A stretch of 64,000 nt of DNA from assembly GCF_036174265.1 (NCBI RefSeq), contig NZ_CP108055.1:1736001-1800000 (forward strand). The letters run 5' to 3'. The stretch is from Streptomyces sp. NBC_00285. GTDB taxonomy: Bacteria > Actinomycetota > Actinomycetes > Streptomycetales > Streptomycetaceae. The position numbers and the translations under genes are program-made. Of this stretch, positions 10,852 through 19,381 are shown piece by piece; the first letter of the stretch is position 1; each line of letters opens with the position of its first letter. Below the pieces are notes generated by a model. It saw nothing but the letters and a program-made list of their open reading frames with translations, was not told the DNA's origin and made no database searches.

Positions 10852-11008
10852 GGCCCACGTCCCTCGGTCGGCGGGATGGCGCCGTCGACCGAGGGAGCTT
10901 TGACTGCCCTTGGGATTGTCATGACCGGCGCAATATGAGCGTCAGGATCGCGACTGAGCGCGTTCCGAGTCAAGAGTCCGGGACAGTTGACCTGATACCT
11001 GGGGGCCA

Positions 11009-12658
11009 TCAACCGTTCACGCAGGCCGCCCCATTGAGGGTGAAAACGGTCGGCGCGGTGTTCGTCGTGCCCTTGCCGCCGATGAACCCGACGGTGACCG
11101 AGCCCCCGGCGGGGATGGTGTTGGTGTAGGAGGCCGGGGTGACGGTCACCGCAGCGCCACTCTGTGCGGCGGTCCCGCCCCACATGTTGGAGACGGTCTG
11201 CCCGTCCTTGAAGGTGAAGCCGAGCTTCCAGCCGGTCACCGCGGCGGTGCCGGTGTTGCGGACGGCGATCTCCCCCTGGAAGCCGCCCTGCCACTCGCCG
11301 ACCACGCGGTAGCCGACGGAGCAGCTCCCCGCGGGGGTGGCGGCGGTGGTCAGGTTCACCGTCGCCGAGCGGGCGGACCGGTTCCCGGCGGCGTCGCGGG
11401 CGTAGACGGCGAAGGAGTACGCCGTGTTCGCGGTCAGGCCGCTCACGGTCACCGAGTTCGCCGTCGACGACGCGACCTTGGTCTCGGTTCCGCCGCTGAC
11501 GCGGACGACGTCGTACCCGGCGACGCCAACGTTGTCAGTGGACGCCGCCCAGGTCAGGGTCGCGGAGGCGGCCGTCACCGCGGAGGCGGCCGGGGTGCCG
11601 GGAGCGGTCGGGGCCTGGGTGTCGCTCGTGCCGCCGCCGAAGACCGTGGCCTCCTTGGCGGTCTGCGCGATGCCGTTGGCGCCGTTGAAGATCCGCTTGC
11701 CCCACGACGTCATCTGTGCCGGGTCGAAGTTGAGCACGAGGTCGAGGATCGGGTCGGTGTTGCCGCTCCAGGACCAGGCCAGATAGCCGATGTGGAGCTG
11801 CTCGGCGGTGGCCATCATGGTGTCCTCGTCCGGATCACCCCACTGGTCGGCGGGGCCGCCGAACTCCCCTATCAGGATGGGGAGTTTGACCGAGACGAAG
11901 GCGTTCAGATAGTCGGTCACCTCCGCCGCGGTGTCGAAGACGCTGTACATGTGGATCGAGAAGATCAGGTTGCCCGTGGTGTCGGCGGCGTACACGGCCT
12001 GGGCGTTGGCGCGCATGACGCCCTGCCAGTCCTGGCCCCAGTTGGGCGCGTCCACCATGATCGTGTGCTGGAAGCCGGCGCTCCGGAGCTTCTGGATCGC
12101 GGCGACCGTCGGGGCGGTCCAGCCCGCGGGGTCGGTGTTGCCCCAGGGCTCGTTGCCGATGTTGATGACGATGTAGTCCTCCTGGCCGGCCAGGACGCTC
12201 TTCAGGCCGATCCAGTAGTCGGCGGCCTGGTCGAGGGTGCCCGCGGCGCTGTCCTCGCCGTATCCGGTGGTGTCGTGCACCTCCAGGACGCAGATGAGCC
12301 GGTTGGCCTTGCACTGGGTGATCACGTTGGTCACGTCGGCGGCGCTGTTGGCGGTCCAGCGATGGCCGTCGGCGAGGACCACCCGGACGGTGTTGGCGCC
12401 CTGCGCCTTGATGTCGGCAAGCGAACCCAGTTGGTTCGGGTACCAGGTGTGGGCGTGGTTGACGCCACGCATGACGAAGTCGTTGCCGTTGCCCTCGACC
12501 AGGCGGCCGTCACTGATGTGCAGGCCGGCGGCCTGGACGGCGGGTTCCCCGGCGGCCCGGGCCGTGCCGGGACACAGGGCGCCGAGCACCACCAGTCCGG
12601 TGAGGGCCGCCAGCTTGGCGAGGAGGGTGGTCAAGGGGCTCTTTCTCGTTCTTCTCAC
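11009..12658 (-). CDS. Secreted beta-1,4-mannanase, glycoside hydrolase family 5 (GH5_8-like), with Fn3 and CBM2
   Basis: 549 residues: signal peptide (1-35), GH5 barrel (about 43-345), fibronectin type III domain (about 355-440) and a C-terminal cellulose-binding CBM2 (about 447-549). The barrel contains FVMRGVNHAHTWY, GANTVRVVL and VLEVHDTTG, the acid/base Glu in INIGNEPWG and the nucleophile Glu in LIGEFGGP; this pattern is that of GH5_8 mannanases. It would cut mannan in plant biomass outside the cell, with CBM2 holding it on cellulose. A CebR-type palindrome 39-52 nt upstream suggests control by cello-oligosaccharides. Confidence 0.88.
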   Translation of the reverse strand: MRRTRKSPLTTLLAKLAALTGLVVLGALCPGTARAAGEPAVQAAGLHISDGRLVEGNGNDFVMRGVNHAHTWYPNQLGSLADIKAQGANTVRVVLADGHRWTANSAADVTNVITQCKANRLICVLEVHDTTGYGEDSAAGTLDQAADYWIGLKSVLAGQEDYIVINIGNEPWGNTDPAGWTAPTVAAIQKLRSAGFQHTIMVDAPNWGQDWQGVMRANAQAVYAADTTGNLIFSIHMYSVFDTAAEVTDYLNAFVSVKLPILIGEFGGPADQWGDPDEDTMMATAEQLHIGYLAWSWSGNTDPILDLVLNFDPAQMTSWGKRIFNGANGIAQTAKEATVFGGGTSDTQAPTAPGTPAASAVTAASATLTWAASTDNVGVAGYDVVRVSGGTETKVASSTANSVTVSGLTANTAYSFAVYARDAAGNRSARSATVNLTTAATPAGSCSVGYRVVGEWQGGFQGEIAVRNTGTAAVTGWKLGFTFKDGQTVSNMWGGTAAQSGAAVTVTPASYTNTIPAGGSVTVGFIGGKGTTNTAPTVFTLNGAACVNG

Positions 12659-12696
12659 TGCGGCTCCAGGGGTGAGTCATGCAGTCGGAAGGGGTG

Positions 12697-12710
12697 TGGG
12701 AGCGCTCCCA
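12697..12710. promoter_or_regulatory. CebR-type operator TGGGAGCGCTCCCA
   Basis: A perfect 14-bp palindrome identical to the consensus established for CebR, the LacI-family repressor of cellulose-utilisation genes in Streptomyces. It is 39-52 nt upstream of the mannanase start, an ordinary repressor position. Release by cellobiose or cellotriose is family knowledge. Confidence 0.82.
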
Positions 12711-12809
12711 TAGAACCGACCCGCCAAGTACACGTCAAGATGCGTGACGGCAAAGGGCGGTGACCGCGCATAGGGTGCCGAACCTCGACCACCGCACCCG
12801 GGAGGCACG

Positions 12810-13976
12810 TTGACCACCCACCCCCTCGACCCCCACTCGGTGAACGCCGAGGCCTGGCACGCCTACGGCGACCACCATCTGCGGCGCGGCACGGTACTGA
12901 CGGAGCTGGAACGCTTCGACTGGGGGCTCGGAAACACCGGCCCCGGCGCGGAGATCCTCGGCGAACTCGCCGGGCGGCGCGTCCTGGACCTCGGGTGCGG
13001 CCCGGCCCGGCACGCGGCGCATCTCGTCCGCGCCCACGGCGCCTCGGTGGACGCGGTCGACTCCTCGCCGACCCAGCACGAACGGGCCCTCGCCCGCTAC
13101 GCCGCCCTGCCCGGCCTGCGCCTGGTCAGGGCCGACGCCGTCGAACACCTCGGCGCGGCAGAACCGTACGACGTCGTGTACTCCGTCAACGCGGTGCCGT
13201 ACATCGACCCCCGCCGGCTCCTGCCCGCCCTCGCCGGGGCACTGCGGCCCGGCGGAACCCTCTGCTTCACCGTGCTGCACACCAACTCGCGCGGCGACGG
13301 TCCCTCCTCCGTGGCCGAGTCCCGGTCCGAGATCCTGCGGCTCGCCGGGGGCGGTGAGACCGAGGTCCGGATGTGGGTGCTCACCCCCGAGCTCTGGACG
13401 GACCTGCTCGGCGAACACGGGCTGCGGGTCGAGGGCATCGACGTCCTCGACGCACCGGAGGAGGGCAACCACGCCTCGTACCGGATCTTCCGGGTGACCC
13501 GACCGGTCCGGGTCTCCTCACGCCCCCGCACGAACCGCGGTCCGGCACCGCACGCCGCGATCGGGGTCGGCGCCATCCTGTACGGCCCCCGCGGGCTGCT
13601 TCTCGGCCGGCACCGGCGCGGCACCTGGGAACTGCCCGGCGGCACGGTGGAGCCCGGGGAGTCACTGGTCGACACGGTGGTGCGTGAACTCCGCGAGGAG
13701 ACCGGCATCGAGGCTCGCCCCACCGATGTCCGGCTCCTGGGCACGCTCCTCGACGACGTCGACGGAGTCGTCCGGATGACCGTGGCGAGTCAGGTCACCG
13801 CCTGGCGGGGCGAGCCCGGCGACCAGCCGGACGAGCGCGTCGGCGACTGGCGCTGGTTCGCCCTGGGCCGCCTCCCGGAGAACCTGTTCGTGTGCAGCGC
13901 CCAGGGCCTGACCGCCTGGCGCCCGGACCTCCCGATCGACCACACACCGGCGCACTTCACGCCGTACGCCGGCTAG
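12810..13976 (+). CDS. Fusion protein: SAM-dependent methyltransferase plus NUDIX hydrolase
   Basis: 388 residues starting at TTG 12810 behind GGAGG (12801-12805). Residues 1 to about 225 are a class I methyltransferase with motif [16 protein letters not shown] and GTLCFTVLH later. Residues about 248-375 are a NUDIX domain whose box, starting [11 protein letters not shown] and ending RELREETGI, fits GX5EX7REUXEEXGU completely. There is no stop or frame change between the halves, so the fusion is genuine in this sequence. Both catalytic motifs are intact, so both activities are possible. Neither substrate can be inferred; the pairing suggests processing of a nucleotide-type metabolite. Confidence 0.88.
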   Translation: MTTHPLDPHSVNAEAWHAYGDHHLRRGTVLTELERFDWGLGNTGPGAEILGELAGRRVLDLGCGPARHAAHLVRAHGASVDAVDSSPTQHERALARYAALPGLRLVRADAVEHLGAAEPYDVVYSVNAVPYIDPRRLLPALAGALRPGGTLCFTVLHTNSRGDGPSSVAESRSEILRLAGGGETEVRMWVLTPELWTDLLGEHGLRVEGIDVLDAPEEGNHASYRIFRVTRPVRVSSRPRTNRGPAPHAAIGVGAILYGPRGLLLGRHRRGTWELPGGTVEPGESLVDTVVRELREETGIEARPTDVRLLGTLLDDVDGVVRMTVASQVTAWRGEPGDQPDERVGDWRWFALGRLPENLFVCSAQGLTAWRPDLPIDHTPAHFTPYAG

Positions 13977-14022
13977 GGCGTGCAACCCCCTCGCAACCTT
14001 CCCCGTGCTGGACTCGGCGACC

Positions 14023-14406
14023 ATGGACGAGGATTCCGTACGTGCCGTGTACGACGAGGTGCCGCGCGTCGAGCTCACCCCCGCGGCGGCCGAGCTGCTG
14101 CGCCGGTTGCACCAGGCGCACGGGCCGCTGATGTTCCATCAGTCGGGCGGCTGCTGCGACGGCAGTGCGCCGATGTGCTACCCGGCGGGTGAGTTCCGCA
14201 CCGGCGGTTCCGACGTGCTGCTCGCCGAGCTGGACGTGGCGGGGGTCGAGGAACCGGTGACGTTCTGGATGTCGAGGAGCCAGTACGAGGTGTGGAGTCA
14301 CACCCGGCTGATCGTCGACGTGGTCGCGGGCCGGGGCAGCGGATTCTCGCTGGAGGCACCCGAGGGGGTGCGTTTCCTCATCCGTTCGCGTGTGGTCGGC
14401 GCCTAG
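14023..14406 (+). CDS. DUF779-family protein
   Basis: 127 residues from ATG 14023 (a GTG at 14005 in the same frame is an alternative; neither has a strong ribosome-binding site). The family pattern is clear: RVELTPAAAELLRRL, then MFHQSGGCCDGSAPMC with paired cysteines, then FWMSRSQYEVWSHTRLIVDV. DUF779 proteins often lie beside aldehyde dehydrogenase genes, but here the neighbours are the methyltransferase-NUDIX gene and a secreted protein gene. The GGCCDGSAPMC segment could bind metal. Function unknown. Confidence 0.8.
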   Translation: MDEDSVRAVYDEVPRVELTPAAAELLRRLHQAHGPLMFHQSGGCCDGSAPMCYPAGEFRTGGSDVLLAELDVAGVEEPVTFWMSRSQYEVWSHTRLIVDVVAGRGSGFSLEAPEGVRFLIRSRVVGA

Positions 14407-14480
14407 GCCTCCCCTCCGCCGTCGCCGTCTGATGCACTCCCCTGAGTCCTGGCACGGTTGACGAGACATCAGGGAGCACT

Positions 14481-15719
14481 GTGACGCACCGTCAAAGTCG
14501 TTTCGGCGCAGGCAGATCGGTACTGACGTTTCTCGCGGCACTCGGCACACTGGCCGGTGCGGCCCTGGTGGGGGCGGCACCGGCCGGTGCCGCGCCGGGG
14601 TGGACACGGTTCGCGACGGGCGTGCAGTACCGACAGTTCGACATCTACGCGACCGCGGGGGTGGCGCACGCCCATGTCCTGCGCGTGGACCTGGGCGATC
14701 CACGGGTGCGGGTGGAACTGCTGTATCCGGGCGCGGTGGCCGCACGGGCCACGGTGTCCCGGCTGGCCACCGCACAGGGCGCCCTCGCGGGGGTGAACGG
14801 CGACTTCTTCAACATCACGGAGACCCAGCACCCGGGGGTCGAGGCCACCGGCGCGAGTGTGGGTCCGGCGATCGCACAGGGCCGCGAGCTCAAAGCGGCG
14901 GTGCCGGACGGCCAGCGCTTCGGGCCCGCGCTGCCGCCCGGCACGAGCACCAGGGAGGTGTTCGGCGTGGGCACCGACCGCCGGGCCCGGCTTGACGACC
15001 TGGCGCTCGACGGCTCGGTCCGGACACCCGAGGGACAGCTGCCGCTCGGCGGGCTGAACCAGTACGCGCTGCCCGTCGGTTCGGTGGGGGCGTTCACCTC
15101 GGACTGGGGCGGCGTGTCCCGGGTGCGGGCGACCTGTGGGACCGACACGAACCGGGCCGCGCCGTGCAGCACCGACACCTACGAGGTGACGGTCCGCGGC
15201 GGGCAGGTCGTGGCCACCGCCGACACCCCGGGCAGCGGGCCGATCGGCGTCGGCACCACCGTGCTCGTGGGCCGGGAGGCGGGTGCGCAGCAGTTGCGGA
15301 AGCTCGCCGTCGGCGCGGCGGTGACGGTCCGGCACGAACTGGTCGCGGCCTCGTCGGCGGTCCCGTACCGCTTCGCGCTCGGCGGGTACCCGGTGCTGGA
15401 GGAGGGGCGCTCGCTGCCCGGGCTCGACGACACGGTGTCGGCCGTGCGTACGGCCGTGGGCGTCGCGGACGACGGGCGGCGGCTGTACCTCCTCGCGCTG
15501 GACGGGGCGCCCGCCTACCGCGGCGGGCTCACCATCGCCGAAGTGGCGGACACCATGCGGACGTTGGGTTCGGTCGACGCCTTCAGCCTGGATGGCGGCG
15601 GCTCCACGACCATGGCCGCCCGCACACCGGGGACGGCCTCCGTCGCCGCCCTCAACCACCCCTCGGGCGGCGCCGAACGGCCCGTACCGAACGGCATCGG
15701 GGTGTTCTCGGCGTCCTGA
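14481..15719 (+). CDS. Secreted phosphodiester glycosidase-family protein (NAGPA/DUF2233-like)
   Basis: 412 residues with GTG at 14481 behind AGGGAG. A Sec signal peptide (1 to about 38, ending in an Ala-rich region) is followed by the catalytic fold: VNGDFFNI near residue 105, and near the end LLALDG, a TIAEVADTMRTLG helix and FSLDGGGSTTM, the hallmark of the family. Members include the enzyme that removes the N-acetylglucosamine cap from mannose 6-phosphate; bacterial relatives probably act on cell-wall or exopolysaccharide phosphodiesters. It is convergent with the following small gene, with 18 bp between stops. Confidence 0.85.
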   Translation: MTHRQSRFGAGRSVLTFLAALGTLAGAALVGAAPAGAAPGWTRFATGVQYRQFDIYATAGVAHAHVLRVDLGDPRVRVELLYPGAVAARATVSRLATAQGALAGVNGDFFNITETQHPGVEATGASVGPAIAQGRELKAAVPDGQRFGPALPPGTSTREVFGVGTDRRARLDDLALDGSVRTPEGQLPLGGLNQYALPVGSVGAFTSDWGGVSRVRATCGTDTNRAAPCSTDTYEVTVRGGQVVATADTPGSGPIGVGTTVLVGREAGAQQLRKLAVGAAVTVRHELVAASSAVPYRFALGGYPVLEEGRSLPGLDDTVSAVRTAVGVADDGRRLYLLALDGAPAYRGGLTIAEVADTMRTLGSVDAFSLDGGGSTTMAARTPGTASVAALNHPSGGAERPVPNGIGVFSAS

Positions 15720-15737
15720 ACGGCCCCCCGGGCAGGC

Positions 15738-15932
15738 TCAGGGCCGCAGGCTGCTGACGATGTCCGCCGTCGCGGTGATGCCGCTGTGGATGGTGGGCGC
15801 GATGCTCGTACCGGCGAGGAAGAAGCCGAGCAGCACGCACACCAGCACGTGGGAGGCTTTGAGCCCGCCGCTGCGCACGAAGACCACCGCCAGGATCAGC
15901 AGCAGCACCAGTACAGAAATGGAAATCGCCAT
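15738..15932 (-). CDS. Small two-helix membrane protein, unknown function
   Basis: 64 residues from ATG 15932 with a strong GGAGGAGG site upstream. There are two hydrophobic segments, about residues 4-20 (SISVLVLLLILAVVFV) and 28-44 (HVLVCVLLGFFLAG), joined by a short polar turn, so a membrane hairpin is likely. The C-terminal tail (TIHSGITATADIVSSL) is amphipathic. Similar short hydrophobic proteins are common in Streptomyces, but I know of no function. It probably has its own promoter in the 113 bp towards the next leftward gene. Confidence 0.75.
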   Translation of the reverse strand: MAISISVLVLLLILAVVFVRSGGLKASHVLVCVLLGFFLAGTSIAPTIHSGITATADIVSSLRP

Positions 15933-16045
15933 GGCCGGCCTCCTCCGCCACACCGCCCAGTGCGTTTCGCGGCGTTCGGCCGTAAGTGTGGCGTAGCGGA
16001 GGGTTCGTCCGGGTGGTTGCCCCGTCCTCCGAACGGGTGATGTCC

Positions 16046-16921
16046 CTACCCGTTCGAGGACGCCTGTCGGTGCGCGTCCAGGAAGGCTTCCAGGCCCGCC
16101 AGGTCGTCGGTGTTGAAGTAGTCGACACCGGCGGCGAGGAGCTCGGTCCACAGGGCGTCCCGGGCGGGGCCCGCGAGGTCCGGGGTGGCCCAGAACCGCA
16201 CTTTCTGCCCGCGTGCGTGGGCCTGCTGGACGATGCTCCGCAGCTTCTGCCGCTCGGCGTCGGGGAAGGCGCCCTCGCCGAGCCAGGTGAAGGTGAGCGT
16301 CCAGTTGTCGCTGATCAGCGGGATGAATGAGGCGGGCGCCGAGCTGCCGAGGTCGGTCAGCCGGCCGTCGTAGAAGGCCCGGCGTACGGTCTGGGCCTCC
16401 ATCGGCGTGCGGGCGGCGCGGTCGCCGGAGACGACGGCGGTGACCGGCCCCGGGTGGATGCGGCCGTTCACGTAGGTCGTGAACAGGTGCTTGTGGCGCA
16501 GGAGATGACGGTCGAGTTCGAGGTAGGTCGAGGAGCCCTCGGTCTTGATGTCGATGAGCAACTGGAGCGGCCTGCGGTGACCCCGGTACACGGAACCGTG
16601 GTTGGCCTTGACGCGGGCGGCGAGCGGGGCCAGGTAGAGGGACTCCAGGGTGCGCGTCGGGTCGAGGCCGGTGGCGTCGTGGGCGATGAGGAGCTGGTCG
16701 CCGACGAGGAAGATGTCGGCCTCGACGCTGCCGAAGCGGTGGTCGAGGGCGTCGAAGAGAGGGCGCGGGTGGTCGTAGTCGTTGTGGGCGTGGGCGCGCC
16801 ACAACGGGCCGGCACAGTGCCTGCGGCCGTCGGCCCACGCGCTGCCGACGGGCGGGGCGAGGACCGCCGCGGCCGTGGCGCCGAGGGTGGTGAGGACTCT
16901 GCGACGAGTGATGCGGGCCAT
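16046..16921 (-). CDS. Tat-exported PI-PLC/GDPD-superfamily phosphodiesterase-like protein
   Basis: 291 residues from ATG 16921 with GGGAGG upstream. The N-terminus ITRRRVLTTLG plus an Ala-rich hydrophobic segment is a twin-arginine signal. The mature part starts with RAHAHNDYDHPRPLFDAL, then VEADIFLV and IDIKTEG: His, Glu and Asp placed as in the GDPD/PI-PLC barrel. The C-terminal DYFNTDDLAGLEAFL matches the family end. It probably cleaves a phosphodiester, such as a glycerophosphodiester or phosphoinositide, outside the membrane. It follows no obvious operon partner. Confidence 0.82.
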   Translation of the reverse strand: MARITRRRVLTTLGATAAAVLAPPVGSAWADGRRHCAGPLWRAHAHNDYDHPRPLFDALDHRFGSVEADIFLVGDQLLIAHDATGLDPTRTLESLYLAPLAARVKANHGSVYRGHRRPLQLLIDIKTEGSSTYLELDRHLLRHKHLFTTYVNGRIHPGPVTAVVSGDRAARTPMEAQTVRRAFYDGRLTDLGSSAPASFIPLISDNWTLTFTWLGEGAFPDAERQKLRSIVQQAHARGQKVRFWATPDLAGPARDALWTELLAAGVDYFNTDDLAGLEAFLDAHRQASSNG

Positions 16922-17054
16922 GTTCTGCCTCCCTGCGGGTCGGGTCGGAACCACAGGGAGTATGGGGCTGCCCGGCCCCCGATGAACCTGTACGCGCGAG
17001 GAGTTGGCCGGACTGCCGCCGCCTGTTCACTCCTTCCGCTCGGCCGCACGGAAA

Positions 17055-17078
17055 AGCCCGCCCCAGGTGGGGCGGGCT
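17055..17078 (-). terminator. Intrinsic terminator of the acyl-CoA dehydrogenase operon
   Basis: AGCCCGCCCC and GGGGCGGGCT form a perfect 10-bp stem with a 4-nt loop. On the minus strand the stem is followed by TTTT (17054-17052 region). It starts 24 bp beyond the stop of the last gene of the leftward operon ending at 17103. Confidence 0.8.
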
Positions 17079-17102
17079 GTAGCGGGCCGCAGCGGGTGAC
17101 GC

Positions 17103-18203
17103 TCAGGGGGCCTGGAGGTCGACGAGTTCGGCCAACCGGGCGCGGTGGGCGCCCGCCGTGCCGTACGCGATCGAGTCGGCCTTGGCCCGCTTCAGATACA
17201 GATGGACCGGGTGCTCCCATGTCATGCCGATCCCGGCGTGCAGCTGGAGCGCCTCCTCGGCGGCGTGCACGGCGACGGACGCCGCGTAGGCCTGGGCGAC
17301 GGTGACGGCCACGGCCGTCTCCGCGCCGGAGTCACCGCGGGCGAGCGCGTCGGCGGCGTTGCGGGCTGCGGCGCGGAGGTTGACGACCTCCAGCCACAGC
17401 TGGGCGAGTCGGTGCTTGAGCGCCTGGAATCCGCCGACGGGCCGGTTGAACTGCTTGCGCTCCTTGAGGTAGCGCACGGTTTCGGTCAACGTCCAGTCGG
17501 CGAGCCCGAGTTGTTCGGAGGCGAGCAGTCCGGCACCGGCCGTGAGGGCCCGGCGTACAGCGGGTTCGGCGTCGCCGAGGAGGCGGCCGCGTGCCGCGTC
17601 GAGGGTGACGGTCGCGAGCGGACGGGTCAGGTCGAAGGAGACCTGCGGGGTGACGGTCGCGGCGGAGGCGTCCACGGCGTACAGCCCGCCGTCGTCCGCG
17701 GGGATCAGCAGCACATCGGCCACCACGGCGTCCGCGATGGCGGTCAACTCCCCGTGCAGACCGCCGTCCTCATGGCGTACGACCTTGTAGGCGCCGCCCG
17801 GGGCGACGTTCAGCGCGACGGCCAGCGCGCCGATCCGCCGTCCGGACGCGAGCTCGGCAAGCAGGTCGTCGGCGTCGCAGGCCAGCAGGGCCTCGGTGGC
17901 GACGACGGCGCTGGTGAGGTAGGGCACGGGTGCGACCGCGCGGCCCAACTCCTCCAGGACGACGGCGACTTCGCGGTGCGTGGCGCCCTGGCCGCCCTGC
18001 GCCTCGGGCACCAGGAGTCCGGCGAGGCCCATGCCGTCGGCGAGGGCCTTCCAGGCGGCGAGGTCGTGCGGGGTGTCCGACTCGGTGCGGGCGATGACGC
18101 CCGGCGCGTCGCAGTGGTCGGCGAGCAGGTCCCGTACGGCGGCCCGCAGGGCCTCTTCCTCCTCCGAGTACAGCAGGTCCGGCTGGGTGCGCTCTGTTGT
18201 CAT
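17103..18203 (-). CDS. Acyl-CoA dehydrogenase family protein (second subunit type)
   Basis: 366 residues. The acyl-CoA dehydrogenase fold is visible: an N-terminal helical region with LADGMGLAGLLVPEAQGG, a middle beta domain, and the C-terminal bundle with RKQFNRPVGGFQALKHRLA and HAGIGMTWEHPVHLYLKRA. A canonical catalytic Glu in the usual IxExT motif is not evident. This is common in the partner subunit of heteromeric dehydrogenases, such as those for steroid side chains, encoded in tandem. Its ATG overlaps the upstream gene's stop (ATGA), suggesting coupled synthesis with the 18200-19381 product and a heteromer. Substrate unknown. Confidence 0.88.
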   Translation of the reverse strand: MTTERTQPDLLYSEEEEALRAAVRDLLADHCDAPGVIARTESDTPHDLAAWKALADGMGLAGLLVPEAQGGQGATHREVAVVLEELGRAVAPVPYLTSAVVATEALLACDADDLLAELASGRRIGALAVALNVAPGGAYKVVRHEDGGLHGELTAIADAVVADVLLIPADDGGLYAVDASAATVTPQVSFDLTRPLATVTLDAARGRLLGDAEPAVRRALTAGAGLLASEQLGLADWTLTETVRYLKERKQFNRPVGGFQALKHRLAQLWLEVVNLRAAARNAADALARGDSGAETAVAVTVAQAYAASVAVHAAEEALQLHAGIGMTWEHPVHLYLKRAKADSIAYGTAGAHRARLAELVDLQAP

Positions 18204-19381
18204 CGGGCGAGGTCCTTCCAGGCGAGGTCCTTGTCGGTGCGCGGCTCGGACGGCAGGCCCAGGACACGCTCGGCGACGATGTTGAGCAGGACCTCGGTGG
18301 TCCCGCCCTCGATGCTGTTGCCCTTGGAGCGGAGGTAGCGGTAGCCGGCGTCGCGGCCGGTGAAGTCCACGAGTTCGGGCCGGCGCATGGTCCAGTCGTC
18401 GTACAACAGGCCCTCCTCGCCGCGGAGTTCGACCTCCAGGCCACTGATCTCCTGGTTGAGGCGGGCGAAGGCGAGCTTCATGCCGGCGCCCTCGGGGCCG
18501 GGCTGTCCCGCGACGAGCTGCTGGCGCAGGCGTTCGGCGGTGAGGCGGGCGACCTCGGAGTCGACCCAGAGCTTCAGCAGGCGCTGGTGCAGGTCCTGGG
18601 TGCGCAGTTCGGGGCGTTCGCGCCAGGTCCTGGACGCCGGGCCGATCATGCCGCCCTCGCGGGGCAGCCGCATGCCGCCGATCGCGACGCGCTCGTTGTT
18701 CAGGGTGGTCTGCGCGACCTTCCAGCCGTCTCCGGTCTCGCCGAGGCGGCGGGAGTCGGGGATGCGGACGTCGGTGAGGAAGACCTCGTTGAACTCGGCC
18801 TCGCCGGTGATCTGGCGCAGGGGCCGCACGTCGACGCCCGGGTCGGTCATGTCGCAGAGGAAGTAGGTGATGCCGCGGTGTTTGGGCACGTCCGGGTCGG
18901 TGCGGGCGATGAGGATGGCCCAGCGGGAGTTGTGGGCGCCGGACGTCCACACCTTCTGCCCGTTGACCACCCAGCTGTCGCCCTCCCGGACGGCCCGGGT
19001 GCCGAGGGCAGCGAGGTCGGACCCGGCGCCGGGTTCGCTGAACAGCTGGCACCAGATCTCCTCCCCCACCCACAGGGGCCGCAGGAAGCGCTGCTTCTGC
19101 TCCTCGGTGCCGTACTTGAGGATCGTCGGCGCGGCCATGCCGAGGCCGATGCCGTTGCGCCGCGGGTCGTTGTCGGGGGCGCCCGAGGCCTCCAGTTCCG
19201 CGTCCACGACGGCCTGGAGGGAGCGGGGGGCGCCGAGTCCGCCGAGGCCCTCGGGGTAGTGCACCCAGGCGAGCCCCGCGTCGAAGCGGGCCTTCAGGAA
19301 GGTCTGCCGGTCCGTGGTCGCCGGCGGGTGCGCGGCCAGCAACTCGGCTGTGCGGCGCTTGAGTTCGACTGCGTCGGTCAT
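18200..19381 (-). CDS. Acyl-CoA dehydrogenase family protein (first subunit type)
   Basis: 393 residues. Typical features are YPEGLGGLGAPRSL, the FAD-binding segment QLFSEPGAGSDLAALGTRA and WVVNGQKVWTSGAHNS, and a C-terminus ending with GGTTEVLLNIVAERVLGLP, where the flavin/CoA-binding loop lies. The enzyme introduces a double bond into an acyl-CoA thioester with FAD. It is sandwiched between a quinone-oxidoreductase-like gene and a second acyl-CoA dehydrogenase gene, both with 4-bp ATGA overlaps, so the three are made together. Confidence 0.92.
   Translation of the reverse strand: MTDAVELKRRTAELLAAHPPATTDRQTFLKARFDAGLAWVHYPEGLGGLGAPRSLQAVVDAELEASGAPDNDPRRNGIGLGMAAPTILKYGTEEQKQRFLRPLWVGEEIWCQLFSEPGAGSDLAALGTRAVREGDSWVVNGQKVWTSGAHNSRWAILIARTDPDVPKHRGITYFLCDMTDPGVDVRPLRQITGEAEFNEVFLTDVRIPDSRRLGETGDGWKVAQTTLNNERVAIGGMRLPREGGMIGPASRTWRERPELRTQDLHQRLLKLWVDSEVARLTAERLRQQLVAGQPGPEGAGMKLAFARLNQEISGLEVELRGEEGLLYDDWTMRRPELVDFTGRDAGYRYLRSKGNSIEGGTTEVLLNIVAERVLGLPSEPRTDKDLAWKDLAR

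Noticed and set aside
8863..10938. A 691-residue plus-strand frame opposite the secreted hydrolase gene
   Set aside because: Shadow of the minus-strand gene; no signal peptide, no motif and biased Val/Gly/Asp composition.
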